Counted from the stretch's first letter, positions 53,571 to 64,000 are shown. The stretch: DNA of 64,000 nucleotides from Porphyra umbilicalis (GCA_002049455.2 KV918778.1:62001-126000), one strand, 5' to 3'. Notes: generated from the letters alone by a model not told the origin. Translations and numbers: made by a program.

Positions 53571-54198
53571 TGGTGCGTGTCCCAAAAATGAGACATGCGC
53601 GTTTTCTGAAGGACTGACACATCACTGCACGGGGGCAGGCGGCGTGGGGTACGAGAAATTTCTCGACTGGCCTCCATGGAAAGAGCCTCTCCCGACGCGT
53701 GCTTGGCTGACAACTCCCTAATACCCGCCTGTGGGCCCTGTTCTGTGGACCTCTCAGATAGCCCCGATCTTGGAGCCAGTTTTTTTCAGGTTCTTGGGGT
53801 TAAAGGTTTGCACCGCCAAAGCTCATGTGCTAACTGGAGCTTCGATGAGGGGTGTCCTAAATCGTGTTTTCCTCACAGGGGGCTACATGGAGGTCTTTTT
53901 CACGTTTTTATTGGTAAGGTGGTGCCCTTTTCTTCGTGCAAAAATTGTCAGCACATGCCTGCTCTAGTATCTGTGCATTTGATTGGGCCGCGTGATCGTC
54001 ACCTGTCGAAGTTGCAATGAATGACACTTTCCCCCATGACACGTCAGGATGTGCCGCCTCTGCTCACACTGTCAGGGGCTGTTCTGGAACCACAGTGGGA
54101 CCGAGTGGGTCACATTACATTATCGGACCGTTGCAGAAGGCCAGTGGGCCGAGAAAAAAAGAAAAAACCGCGATGTCTCATTTTTGGGACACGCACCA
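53571..54198. mobile_element. 628-bp TA-flanked element with 26-bp perfect TIRs
   Basis: Left end 53571-53596 and right end 54173-54198 are exact inverted repeats (TGGTGCGTGTCCCAAAAATG and on). TA lies directly outside both (53569-53570; 54199-54200), consistent with a Tc1/mariner-type target. There is no transposase: plus-strand frames inside are short and Cys/Leu-rich without family character. The right flank is a dispersed repeat also present at 38.76-38.82 kb, so this is a nested insertion. Confidence 0.85.
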
Positions 54199-54356
54199 TA
54201 GTTTGGGCAAACTACGCGTCGCTGGGCGTGGCCAAAATTGGGAAAACCACCATACCTGCACCCACCACCACGTGTGGGGGGTCTATACACACCAGAATGT
54301 GTGTTCCGCATCGGGAAAAAGGCCAATGCGCTCCGACCCCACTTACGCAGCACAGC
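54199..54356 (+). repeat. Dispersed repeat, longest copy in the window
   Basis: About 158 bp, of which the first 60 bp recur inverted at 38755-38815 and the last 70 bp recur inverted at 36846-36935. The copy begins at the TA used by the TIR element at 53571-54198. Confidence 0.7.
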
Positions 54357-54450
54357 GACGGCGCCGCCGCCGCCGCTGTCCGCGACGGCGCCGCCGCCGC
54401 CCCTGTCCGCTACGGCGCCGCCGCCGCCGCCGTCCGCGACGGCGCCGCCA
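54357..54450. repeat. 27-bp tandem repeat
   Basis: About three and a half units containing GACGGCGCCGCCGCCGCCGC. In one plus frame it encodes SATAPPPPL-type 9-aa repeats that lead into a balanced sequence (WTALVNDAHAPAGAHSDAFI; ERLLHWWCRELPGGTLLLDA, about 54550-54670), which might be part of a gene I cannot delimit. Confidence 0.6.
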
Positions 54451-54949
54451 GTCGGCGCGGTCGTCCCCGCCGCCGCCACCACAGCCAATGGCGGCGGCTC
54501 GGTCGAGGCGGCCGTCGAGGCGGCTGCGGCGGCGGCCGCCGCCGCTCGCTGGACGGCGCTCGTCAACGACGCGCACGCGCCGGCGGGCGCCCACTCGGAC
54601 GCCTTCATCGAGCGCCTGCTCCACTGGTGGTGTCGGGAACTGCCGGGCGGGACGCTGCTCCTGGACGCGCGTCGGTGGTGGCGCAAGGTGCGGCTGCCAA
54701 GCAAAAGGAGATACTGTCAGCTGCATGCGCGGCGCCAGCTATCGCTCGGCCCCCTCCACGCCCGCTGTGTCCACACCGCCGGGCGCGCTCGTGCGACGTG
54801 GGGGCGTGCACGGGGAGGGCGTGACAGGGCCACGGGTGCAGACCTTTTTGAAGCGGTGGCAGCCGCCGCGGTCGGTGACCGCTGGCACCTGTGCGGCCGG
54901 AAATGAGCTCCGCCCCCGCCGTCGCCAGGGCCGGCTGCGGCTCGGCGCT

Positions 54950-56170
54950 GAGACGACGCGGCAGGCGGCCCCGTCGCGCGTGGCGGGGTGGTGACGACCG
55001 ATGGGCTTGGCGAGGCGGGGGGGGAAAGGGGGGGGGGGGGGGGGCACCCGCCTTATCACCGCGACGGCGGTAGCGCCACCATCGGCGGCGGGTCGACAGG
55101 GTCGTGGCGCTCGACCGCGCGCGGGCGCCGCATGTCCGTCGGTGGCGCGGCTTCCCCCCTCCCCCCTCCCTCCCCCTACTCCGCCCCGCCCTTCCGCTGC
55201 AACAACGGCGGCCGCCTCGCGGCCGTGACACCAGGTCGTCGCCGCCGTCACGGGTGCGGTGTCCGCCGTGGCGGCAACGGCGACGTGCACACGGCGGCGG
55301 CGCATGGCGACGCGCCGGCCGTCGGGCGGCTCGACCGGCGGGGGCAGACGCCGGCGGCCCGCTGCCGTGGCCGTGACGGCGCCGCCACCGCCACCGACCG
55401 GCAGCGCGGCGGTGGTGCGTTGCGGCGCGGCGCCGGCGTGCGGCGCCGGTGCACACCCCACCCCCCCGCCCGTGGGCGGGGGCGGGCGGCGCTGGGGGTC
55501 GGACGCGGTGGGACGGCGGCGGCGGCGCCGCCGCTGCCGAGGACGTGGCAGCGGGTGCGCCGCCGCCGCCGCCGCCGCCGACGGATGGCGGCCGCGGCCG
55601 GTAGCGGCCCGACGGGCAGGCGCGGCGGCGGCGACGGCGTGTGCGGCAGCCGTCCTTGGCGGCGGCACCCGTGCACACGGCGGCGCGTCGCCACACAGGC
55701 GGTCGGGTCGCCACGGCACCGCGTGTCGCGCCGCGCGGGGGCCGCGGCGGGGGGCGTCGGCTGGGAGCAGCGGCCGCCGTGCCGCTGCCGCGGCTGCCGC
55801 CGCCGCCGCCGCCCGACGGGGGGACGTTGCGCCGCCGCGCGGGGGCGGCTTTCCCCCTCGTCGGCGGCTCCCCCTTCGGCGGCGGCTCCTCTCACAGCGG
55901 TGGCACGTGGACGTCTCGCCAAAAGAACGCGGAGGCCACAGGTCGCGGCCGCGGCGCAGACGGCACCCGGCACATCACGCTGCCCGCGACGTCGTGCATG
56001 CGAGGCCTGTTGCGCCGGGATGAGGGGAGGGGCTGGCTGGGAGGAGCGGGGGGCCGGCGCCGCCACCACCGTTGTGAGACGTAGCGGCCCGCGCCGCCGC
56101 CAGCGCGCCAGCGCGCCTGCTGCACGCGGGCGCCGCAAGACGGGCGGCCGCGCCGGCCACGTTGGCGGCC
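54950..56170. other. Extremely GC-rich island with no assignable gene
   Basis: Almost pure G/C with CCG/CGG runs and long G runs (for example 55018-55045). Stops are so rare that four or more frames on both strands stay open for 250-400 codons, with Arg/Ala/Pro/Gly composition. I make no coding call. It ends about 20 bp before the TIR element at 56193. Confidence 0.5.
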
Positions 56171-56192
56171 GCGCCGGCGGCCGTCTGCCCTA

Positions 56193-57547
56193 CGGGAAAA
56201 TTTTGCTGGATATCCAGCTTTTTTGGCCCCGGGATCCCGGAAAAAGCCGGATCCGGTGGCCTTGAAGTCCATTTCGGTCGGAAACAGAGGCCGTTCGACT
56301 GATCCAGCGGCTCGCAGGAGCGGGCCGAACAGCAAGCATCATTCCAAGCCACCTGAGCGAGCCCCCACAATTGCAGCTGGTCAGAAAATCCAGGATCTCG
56401 GGCGGTCTGTCGCCCGACGCGCGCTGCACGTGAGGCGATCTTCCGCGCCGCAGTGTGTGGCCCAGATCGCCGGCGCTTGGGCAGCTTTCCCCCCCCCAGA
56501 CGCCCATTCCTGATGTGTGCCGCCCGCCCCCCCGTCGTTTAAGCAGATCGGCTGCTTCGGCGGCGTCGCAACGGATCTTGGTCGTCCCCTCCCCCCCTCG
56601 CGCACACCTGTTCTTCCCGTCCTTGCCGTTGTCCCAGGCACGTATCCCCCCCCCTTGCTTCCTTGGAGCGTGCCCTATGTGAAGGTATGTGGACGCATGT
56701 GAGACGTCTTGCTGTGATTTTTTTTATGCCAACCTTTGAGCTGGATATGTTCGGGGGGACGGGAGGGGGGGACGGGAGAGAGGCGCGGGAGGAGTACGAG
56801 GGAGGTGGAAGAGGAGAGGGGATGGAGACAGGGGACGGGGGCATCTCTCGCTGCGCCGCGTCCGCACTATCGGCGTACAGCCGGACGCCGCCCCCGCAAC
56901 CTCTCCCGTCGGATTGCCCCATTTGGACACCGCCGTCACAACCACCCGCTTCACGACCACCCAGATCCCTCTCCGTTGGAGGGGTGAGCAAGTGGGGAGT
57001 GTCCGAATGCCGGGTTGTTTTGTCTGAACTGGCCACTGACCTGTACACGCCGCTCTGCTCTTGGCTCTGTTTCTGCACCTTATTCTGTGCTATGGTGTTT
57101 ACCGTATGTTCCTGTACTTTTTCTGTCTACATCTGTCTGCTCTTCTTGTGCCTTGCCTTTTCTTTGCAGGGGGGGGAAGCGGGCGGGGGCTCGGGGCGTT
57201 CGTGCCGCTCGCTTCACCGGCTCATGTTAATTTCCACTTGCTTGATTGCACTTGACTTAGATTCACATGGCAGCACTAATAAATACGATTCAAATCAACT
57301 ACTATAAACAGCAGTGTCAGAGGGCACAGAGAACCAATCAGGTGTTTGCTTACAGTGAAGTGAGGAGCGTTGTGAGCCAACCAAAGTCCCATCTGATCCA
57401 GCTTTTTTCCTGGATCCTTGACGACGGGAGGGCCCCCGCGACCGGAATACGGCGGGTCAACTTGGAGCCTACAGACGGAAATACTTCTCCTGTGAGTGTC
57501 AGATCGGCGCTTTTCAAAGTGGCTGGATATCCAGGAAATTTTTCCCG
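56193..57547. mobile_element. 1355-bp TA-flanked element with 26-bp TIRs
   Basis: Left end 56193-56218 (CGGGAAAATTTTGCTGG and on) and right end 57522-57547 are inverted repeats matching at 24 of 26 positions. Both contain the palindrome CTGGATATCCAG. TA flanks each side (56191-56192; 57548-57549). Subterminal sequences are weakly related too (GAAGT-ATTTC-GTC words). Inside, no transposase motif is found. A T-rich stretch ending TTTCTTTGCAG (about 57100-57170) with a GTATGT donor at about 56684 could be a cargo intron. It is probably a non-autonomous derivative. Confidence 0.8.
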
Positions 57548-58097
57548 TAGGGCTGGTGTCACTGCCGCCGCGGACCGAGCGGGGCGCCACGCGGCGCGGC
57601 GGACGCGGCGGTGCACCGACCGCCGGGCCGTGGCGCGGCCGTGGCTCGGCCGCTGGTGTGGGGTGGAATGGGATGTGAGGCCGGGGGGGCGCTCGCCGGT
57701 CACAGAGCGGACACACCTCTGCGGAGGAGGGAGCCGCCGCCCAGCGCGGCGGACCCCGCCGGCGCAAGCGACGGTGGCGGTGCGGCTGGGGGGGGAGGGG
57801 GTCCTGATGAGTCTGGCAGGAGGGGGGGGTCCCGGCGAATTGAGCGAAAGGGTTTTTTTTTTGTGTCTTTTGTCGTTCCGTGGCTTTCTTTACGAAGGCC
57901 CAGGGGGACAGATGATATGTCCCCGTCTTTTGGGGTGGCACGCGCCGAGGCTGTTCGTCGCTCTCTGTGCCCGTTTCAATTCGGAATGATCCAAACCGAA
58001 CCGAACTGTGACTGCTCAACCCTGTGGGTTGGACACTCCTACGTCACAAGGGTACACAAACAACCCCTCCGAGGCGTTGCAGTCCAGCCCCCGCCTA

Positions 58098-60683
58098 TCA
58101 TGCCCAGCCACCCCCTCCGCCGACTCCCCACCGCGGCAGGTAGTATACTCCTCCCGCGGACACGGGCCAAGGCCAGGCGCGCACCTCAGAAACAGCGGCG
58201 TCAACCCCTCTGCCGCGACATGTCCCAGCCGACGCCGATTGACCACCGCTTTCGATGTCGTCCTCGCTGCCGCTGCTCCCGCTGCCGCCCATACAGCTGG
58301 CGCAGGCATGGGGTCGCCGCCTCGATCGCCGCGCGCCCGGTATCGCTTCCTCCGTATCTGTGCGCGGCGACGCCTCCGCACGAGCACGCCGGGCACGTCG
58401 TTGTTGCCGAGCGACAAAGAGCACTCGGGCGGCCATCGCAGCCACAACCACCACGTACGCGCCACACGTACCAGCTGCCACCAGCTGTACCCAAGCCGGT
58501 CGATACATGGTCGGAGCGAGCAGCAGGAAGGACTGCTCCACGACCACGAGTGTGCCAACCAGGTTGGGATCTCCAAACTCATCGACGGGGTCACCGGCGG
58601 GGTAGAGAGCGTGGGTGGCCGTGCGGGTGCTTCGTGCCCGCCACTCAGCGCCCACAGCCTCTTGTGACACCAGCGCGATGACGCCTGAGATAGAGACTGC
58701 GCCGATAAGGACGATGGTCCAGAAGCCGAGGAGCGCGGAGCGGCCCCACCGCTTGGTTGTCAACAACAAACAAAGGAGGGCACCCAACTCAGGGACGACG
58801 ACGATGATGGCAAGGACGAGGTCTGCCGACGATACAGGCGGCGCGGGATGTTCTGCTTGAAACACGCGGCGGTCATACGCGTGGGAGAAGCGGTCGAGCG
58901 CGCGGTCAAGCCCGGGTGTCGCGGCTGATAAGAGTGAACCAACCGCATCCGCGTTGATGTTCACAGTGGATGTATGCCCTGCGCCAGAAGCTGCAGGCAA
59001 CAGCAGTTGACGCTGAAAGAGAGACGCGGCAAGCTCTGCTTCCACGGCCGATGTCGGGTTCACCTCCCGGGTGGCTCGACCGGCCAGCTCCGGTGGTGTT
59101 ACTTGTACTGGTTCAAGGGCCATCAAAGCAAATGCCGTGTCCTTGAACATCAGTTCCTGCGACGTCCAGCCGGGTCTCTGGTACGGTGGGGGATGATGCG
59201 TCGCCGTAGCGTTGTCAGCCGCGGCGGGTGTTAAGCTCTTCGGCCTGATCCACCATTCCACATTGCCAGCTCCCGCCCATACGCCAGCGTCCATGACGTT
59301 CCCTTGGATATCAGCGGAGGCTGATCGTCGTGGTACGCGACCCCACGGACGGACACCGGCGCAGGCCGATGACGAGGCAATGAAGGAGCGCAGCTTCCCG
59401 GCGCAGAGGATTGTCGCAATATGCGAGAGGAACGGGGTGCTTGTAGGTGTCGCTTGAGCGAAGTCGTTGGTGCTGTCCAGATGGAAGTGCCTCTCCACCA
59501 TCGAGCCGTTGAGGTCCCAAGTCGCAACCTCGATGCCATCCTGCTTGGAGAGCATTCCCATCTTGGACTCCCTGGGCACTTCAGGCGTCGGGCCGCGCAT
59601 AATCAGCTGGCCTCCCAAGTGGAAGGACTTCGTTGCGTTCTCAAACCACTTGGGGGAGCCCAGCATTCCCCGGCCGAGCGCCAGCAAGTCTGAGCTCACC
59701 ATGCTCACTGGTCGCTCGATACCGTCGCGGGCCAAGTGAGTGATGATCGGCATGTTGACATCGATGGTCGGGCACCCAGCGAGAGGGCTGGTGCTGCGGT
59801 TGCCAATACCGCTGTCCTCGCTCGCAGGCAAGCCGTTGGCGCACCGAGCGACCGGAACCGACGGCCGGGTAGTGTCCACTGCCACAACAGAGCTGCACGC
59901 CGCATCGACACAAACGCCCAGTCGATGGACAGTGGCGGCCACCAGGTCATACACGCCAACCTGGCGCTGCAGACGTCCGCCTAGCACATTGCGGCCCATT
60001 GCTAGTGCCCCAAAAATCATCGCTTCGTCCTCCACTAGTTGCCGACCCCCATCGACCGCATCGTCTTTGGCGACGGTGAGGAGGTTAGGGCGCCCCGGCC
60101 ACCAAGGCTGCCCATTTACGAGGCGGCTTCCCGCCGGGCAGTGCGGTTGCGCTCCCTCTTGTGCCGCATGGGGTTTGTCCGTGACGACAGGAGCCGGCCA
60201 GCGATTGGCACCACTGCCTCGCTCATTAAACATAGTCCAGAATGCTCCCGAGAGAGCACCGTAGTCAACAAGTGTGGCGTTGCCTGGTCCCATCGTTGCA
60301 GCCGCGTCGCCAACGTGCGCGACGCACACGTCCGCCCCAAATTGAAACGGCTCATCCAAGACTGTCCGTGTGGCGTTGACGCCTGGGAGGATGCACGTCA
60401 AAGAGCATGCAGAAGACCAGCGCCCTTCGGTGGACCTGTTGCCAGTAGGGAAGGCGATCGTAGAAGTCGGTGAGCGAGCGGCGACCGAGCTCGTCGCCGA
60501 CGGCGTCGGTCGAGCTTCGTCTGCATTAGCGGCCTCGGTGGGTGCGTCCGCCAAGCCACGTGCATTGGCTGCTGCCGCAGCGACGACCACGCCGATGGCG
60601 GCCGCACAAGCGATACGCAACGACCAGTGACGATTGCCTGCGCGAAACGGGCGGACATGGCTGGCCGTGGTCGCGGTAGCCAT
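58098..60683 (-). CDS. Large secreted/membrane glycoprotein with C-terminal multi-pass segment
   Basis: From ATG 60683 the product is about 861 aa. A hydrophobic signal or anchor follows a short basic N-terminus (WSLRIACAAAIGVVVAAAAA). The long extracellular part has several N-glycosylation sequons (NATRT, NATLV, NRST, NATKS, NGSM, NATAT) and Cys pairs (SLTCILPG, VCVDAACSS). Near the C-terminus are membrane spans: ADLVLAIIVVVPELGALLCL, FWTIVLIGAVSISGVIALVS, and a pair NLVGTLVVVEQSFLLLAP and AAGTCGAYVVVVAAMAARVL, then a basic/acidic cytosolic tail (RRARRARAEASPRTDTEEAI). The frame is uninterrupted and ends in tandem TGA TAG. The frame is open upstream to 60995, but the signal follows Met 60683. 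It is likely a surface protein; no family is recognised. Confidence 0.75.
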   Translation of the reverse strand: MATATTASHVRPFRAGNRHWSLRIACAAAIGVVVAAAAANARGLADAPTEAANADEARPTPSATSSVAARSPTSTIAFPTGNRSTEGRWSSACSLTCILPGVNATRTVLDEPFQFGADVCVAHVGDAAATMGPGNATLVDYGALSGAFWTMFNERGSGANRWPAPVVTDKPHAAQEGAQPHCPAGSRLVNGQPWWPGRPNLLTVAKDDAVDGGRQLVEDEAMIFGALAMGRNVLGGRLQRQVGVYDLVAATVHRLGVCVDAACSSVVAVDTTRPSVPVARCANGLPASEDSGIGNRSTSPLAGCPTIDVNMPIITHLARDGIERPVSMVSSDLLALGRGMLGSPKWFENATKSFHLGGQLIMRGPTPEVPRESKMGMLSKQDGIEVATWDLNGSMVERHFHLDSTNDFAQATPTSTPFLSHIATILCAGKLRSFIASSSACAGVRPWGRVPRRSASADIQGNVMDAGVWAGAGNVEWWIRPKSLTPAAADNATATHHPPPYQRPGWTSQELMFKDTAFALMALEPVQVTPPELAGRATREVNPTSAVEAELAASLFQRQLLLPAASGAGHTSTVNINADAVGSLLSAATPGLDRALDRFSHAYDRRVFQAEHPAPPVSSADLVLAIIVVVPELGALLCLLLTTKRWGRSALLGFWTIVLIGAVSISGVIALVSQEAVGAEWRARSTRTATHALYPAGDPVDEFGDPNLVGTLVVVEQSFLLLAPTMYRPAWVQLVAAGTCGAYVVVVAAMAARVLFVARQQRRARRARAEASPRTDTEEAIPGARRSRRRPHACASCMGGSGSSGSEDDIESGGQSASAGTCRGRGVDAAVSEVRAWPWPVSAGGVYYLPRWGVGGGGGWA

Positions 60684-60699
60684 AGTCCGCGATCGCCGC

Positions 60700-63350
60700 C
60701 ACATTGAGTGGCACGGGGCGGAGGGGGTGAGGTGGGAAAGCGTAGTCGTGGCTGGCCGACGGGCCGGGCGGAGAACGGAGGCGAGGGTACGGGAAAGCGC
60801 AACGTAGCGGGTGGCGCCGTTGTCGGAAAGAGCCGTCCTTGGCCGTGAGTTGGAGGTCAGTACTGAAGACGTGCGGTATCCTGCCCGTCTTCGAGTCGTG
60901 CATCGTCTTCCAGAAGGCTGCCCCTGTACAGAAGAAGTGGGGCAGGGTCGCTGAGGCTGGCCCGCGTACGGGTGGCTGCGTCGCCCAGCGCGCACGAAAC
61001 CAGCGCGTGACGTGGGCCGTCCAGGGGGCGTTCTCGAGCAGTCGACGTACGGGTCCCGCCAGCGGTGTACCCGTCGCGCCCAGCAGATAAATGCTGACGC
61101 GCCTGTTTCTTCTCATGGGTTGCGACACGTAGAGCAGTCTCGTGTGGCGTGGGGCACAGCTGCACAACTCGACCCATTGATCCTGGTTCGTCGTTCTCCT
61201 GTGCGTTCGTTGCAGCAGTCTGGTTGGTAAATTTTGCTTGTGTCGTTGGCATAGATTTCGGTGACCGCGAAGAAAAGGACAAAGCAGTTGCTCTCGGTCA
61301 TTTTTCAGGGCGCTGCCTCCGACGCCTGGGCTGGAGGGACATGGCGGGTCTGTGCCGGCCGTCACCCACAGCGGCGACGTCACAATATTACATATTAGAC
61401 CACAACAATGCAGCGGGTGGGTCACGTGATGTGGTCGGTCCGCCTCGGCCAGCGTCATGCCACAGCTCGGCGGCAGGAGCGGCCCAGCGCACTGCCCCAA
61501 CGCCGTCTCTCGACCTTCTTCAGCCACTTCAGCGACAGCGCCACGGGCCGTGCCCCGAGCGGAGCGACTCCTACGTGACGGGCCGCCTTGTCCTGCCGCT
61601 GCCTCCGCGGCCACCGTTCAACTTGGTCGTCCGCTTCCAACGTCTCCGCGGCTGAGAGGCCGCTGTGGTCGGTGCTGCTGGCATAATTGCGGGCAACGCT
61701 GTGCGGTGGGCATGAAGGGGGCGCGGAGGGGGGAGTGGGAGATCATTCCCCCCCCCCCATGATGGGGCCCACGCCCGCGCGTGTGCTGGCAGCGGTGCCG
61801 ACCCCAGTGCCAGCATGACGTCGGCGCGCGCTTGTGAAAGGGACGGCCGCGGCCACGGGCGCAACTGGCTGCTCGTTGCGGCCGCCGTGACCGTCACCCG
61901 CCGGCGATGGAATCAGCCATGATGGCTTGTGGCGGGCGGGGGCTGCGGCTGTGCGCCGCGGGGGGAAGGGGACCGCCGCTACGTCGACGCGCGTGGCTGC
62001 CGCGGCGCCAATGACATCGGGCGCACCGGGACGTGGCGCATGCATGCACCCGGGCGCCGCGCAGCCGACGGTGGCGGCCTTCAGCATGCCTTCCACTCTC
62101 CCTGTACTCACCCCCGCCCCCATGCCGACAGCAGCGGCCGCCCAGCGGCCGTGCCCTTGGGTGGTCGACGGCGTCACTGCCACTGCCGCCGCCGCCACGG
62201 CCGCGGTGCCTCGTGCGTGGCGGTAGACTGGGGGCCCGCGCCGCCTGTTGCGAGGTGTGGCAGCCAGTGGCGGGGGTCGGCTCCCCTCGCCGCGCCCGCA
62301 AGAACTCCGCCAGCGCCGCCGATGAGCCACGTGCGCGGCTCCACTGCAGGCTTTGGCGGCGCCAAGGGGGCCCAAAAGACTCGCTTTCAACCTTTCAACT
62401 GGCAGCGGCGGGGGGCGGCGGTGTTTGGCGTCGACCAACTGGCGGCACACCGCGCGCGGCGGGTACTGCGCGGGAGGGGTGGGGGTGGGCAGCCGCCTGC
62501 TGCCTGCGTGCGTGTCAGCAGCGGTGCTGACGGTCCAGACGGACGATGGACACGGACTGTCACGTGCCGTGCGTCGGGAGCGGTCGCGCCCTCTCCTCCG
62601 CTACGGGGGAAGCGGCGGGGGGAGGAGGGACGTTTGTCGCTCGAGGGTGCATGAAGAAGCAAAGACGGGCGACGCTTCATTGACGGCGCAGCGCGAGAGG
62701 ACGGGTCTGTTGCGCGGACGATGCTTCACTAGCTGTGCTGGAAGGGCGAACGGGGGACCTGCCGTACGGCTGTGCCGCACGGGTGGACAAGTCCTGTGCG
62801 GGAAGAGGGAGCCTCCAGCAGACGGAAGGGAGGGGCGTCTGAGGGTACATGTAGAGTAGATAGAGGCAGAAGCTCGGGGGAGCCGACCCCATTATTCAAC
62901 ACGAGAACGTCTCTTGTATTACAGACCCCTTCCGCGGCCCAGCGGAGCCGGACAAGCCGCTGGTGGCAGGGAAAAGGCTGTCGGGCCCGGGCGCGGCGTC
63001 ACCTGTGGAGACCTTTCCCTGAGCACCCAACGTCGAGCAGGTGGTCACTATCTCTGTTTTGGTGCAGCCACCTCCAACTGCATCATGGCGGCAAACGATG
63101 ACAGAAAAAGAGTGTTCTACCACAATACACGGTTGACGCTTGCGCAGGTGCCGTCCGAGCAATCAGCTCGCCACCCCACTTGAGAACTAGCCCATCCAAC
63201 AAGTGCGCGCCTCTCCATCAATACATGCGCCCACACTTCAAACAAAGACCGACACACGATGCGCGCGTGGGTGACATGCACTACGGTAGCTGTCGACGAA
63301 GCTGGTCCCACCACGACCGTCTCTTTCAGCAAGAGGAAGCACCAGCGCGC
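60700..63350. other. No confident gene between the two secreted-protein genes
   Basis: Frames at 61.1-61.7 and 61.7-62.7 kb on both strands are Arg/Pro/Ala-rich and overlap each other. I see no repeat, RNA gene or domain. Confidence 0.3.
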
Positions 63351-63626
63351 TCAGTAGCCCGCTTCACCGCGTGCGGCCAACAATTCCACGCGTCTTTTGC
63401 ACCTCTTGCTCCAAGAGTGAGCTGCCGCACTATACCTTTTGTCACCGCGCAAAACAACCCACTCGCAGTCCCGAACGCACTCCTTGCAATCCCGGAGCGA
63501 CCCGACGCACATCGCCAGTCGCCAACGACAGTCTGAGAGTCCGACGGCGGCGGCATTGAGCGGGGTAGCGAAGAACATCAAGCTCAATAAGACGGCCACG
63601 AGCAAGGTGAAACGGACGGCGGCCAT
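63351..63626 (-). CDS. Small secreted cysteine-rich protein (91 aa)
   Basis: Met 63626 starts a clear signal peptide: MAAVRFTLLVAVLLSLMFFA, probable cleavage after PLNA. The mature part of ~65 residues holds six Cys (LSDCRWRLAMCVG, RDCKECVRDCEW, RCKRR), enough for three disulfides, and is basic at the end. The frame is open upstream to 63767, but the signal peptide sets the start. No family is recognised; small secreted Cys-rich proteins have many roles, and nothing here points to a particular one. Confidence 0.55.
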   Translation of the reverse strand: MAAVRFTLLVAVLLSLMFFATPLNAAAVGLSDCRWRLAMCVGSLRDCKECVRDCEWVVLRGDKRYSAAAHSWSKRCKRRVELLAARGEAGY

Positions 63627-64000
63627 CTTGAGGGGACGGCAGGGAAAGAGAGCACGCCAGCTGCGCGCCAATATGTCGCTCTTGAAGGGGGGACGAGGAG
63701 GCTGGCACGTTGCTACAGCGGGTAGGTGCGTGCCAGGGAACGTGGTGGACTCAACGATGGTAGCCACGGGAGCGCAAGCGGAGGTTGTGGGCGGTGGTGA
63801 TGTCGCGCGGCTTGATTGTGGCTAGGTGCGAGACGGCATGACTGGCTTTATCCTGCTGCTGGACATCTTCGCTCCTGCCCACCAAGAGTCAAATCATCTG
63901 GATGCGGTCGCTGACAATCTCGACCTCCCCGCAGAGCCCGCAACGGCGTGTTGGTGTGCGCGCGTCCGCGCCAAGACTTGGGTCAGAAGCCGAGCTCCCG
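63627..64000. other. Window end, nothing recognised
   Basis: Upstream of the small secreted protein on the minus strand, so it probably holds its promoter. No further gene is supported. Confidence 0.3.

Noticed and set aside
54605-56265. Several 300-425-codon frames in the GC island
   Set aside because: Mutually overlapping on both strands, with Arg/Ala/Pro/Gly composition expected from GC-only DNA.
1-64000. Giant-virus origin
   Set aside because: A PIF1 helicase and orphans could fit, but the NOM1 pieces, DIRS and KDZ elements, candidate introns and large non-coding share fit a cellular nuclear genome better.
1-64000. CRISPR array, bacterial operons or ribosome binding sites
   Set aside because: No regularly spaced identical repeats, no co-oriented tight gene strings, and a eukaryotic gene content.

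Overview
The window looks like nuclear DNA of a high-GC unicellular eukaryote (a protist or alga). Four things point that way: a plausible GT-AG intron at the 3' end of a Tc1/mariner-type transposase, pieces of the eukaryotic nucleolar gene NOM1/SGD1, eukaryote-type domains (extended PHD, SWIM, Ulp1), and mobile elements known from eukaryotes (a DIRS-group tyrosine-recombinase retroelement and KDZ/Zisupton-like transposase modules). I saw no operons, tRNA, rRNA or CRISPR. The lineage cannot be fixed from sequence alone.

Layout. 0.2-7.8 kb: a 652-aa orphan gene, a decayed PIF1 helicase, a frame with in-frame stops, and a 509-aa Ala-rich orphan. 7.9-9.25 kb: an AT-richer island holding a 298-bp MITE. 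9.2-9.96 kb: the downstream MIF4G part of NOM1 (minus). 10.3-18 kb: a small orphan gene, a long gene with KTAAA and ELPPD repeats, and another orphan. 18-25 kb: a near-perfect hairpin, a remnant of a KDZ transposase catalytic core, and degenerate ~50-aa repeats. 25.1-28.6 kb: a SWIM/Ulp1 KDZ-like protein with a broken protease site. 29.4-36.1 kb: the upstream part of NOM1, cut by a 5.8-kb DIRS-like element whose 439-bp direct repeats differ at only 5 sites. 36-46 kb: repeats, a minisatellite running into a Tc1/mariner transposase gene, and a solitary copy of an unrecognised Cys/His module. 47.4-53.3 kb: an extended-PHD protein and a 669-aa protein carrying the same Cys/His module. 53.6-57.5 kb: two TA-flanked TIR elements around an extremely GC-rich island. 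58-64 kb: a large membrane glycoprotein and a small secreted Cys-rich protein.

The window is mostly a graveyard of nested mobile DNA built into and around one old host gene. The two NOM1 segments lie on the same strand in protein order, 19 kb apart, so the gene seems to have been expanded or broken by insertions. The DIRS insertion is separable in silico to the base: deleting it rejoins the NOM1 acidic region in frame. Beyond mobile DNA, the most novel items are a repeated Cys/His signature in two proteins, a KDZ-like SWIM-Ulp1 protein lacking its catalytic core, and a recurring pattern of single in-frame stops inside otherwise collinear coding frames. Regions without an entry below are ones where I see only frame shadows.
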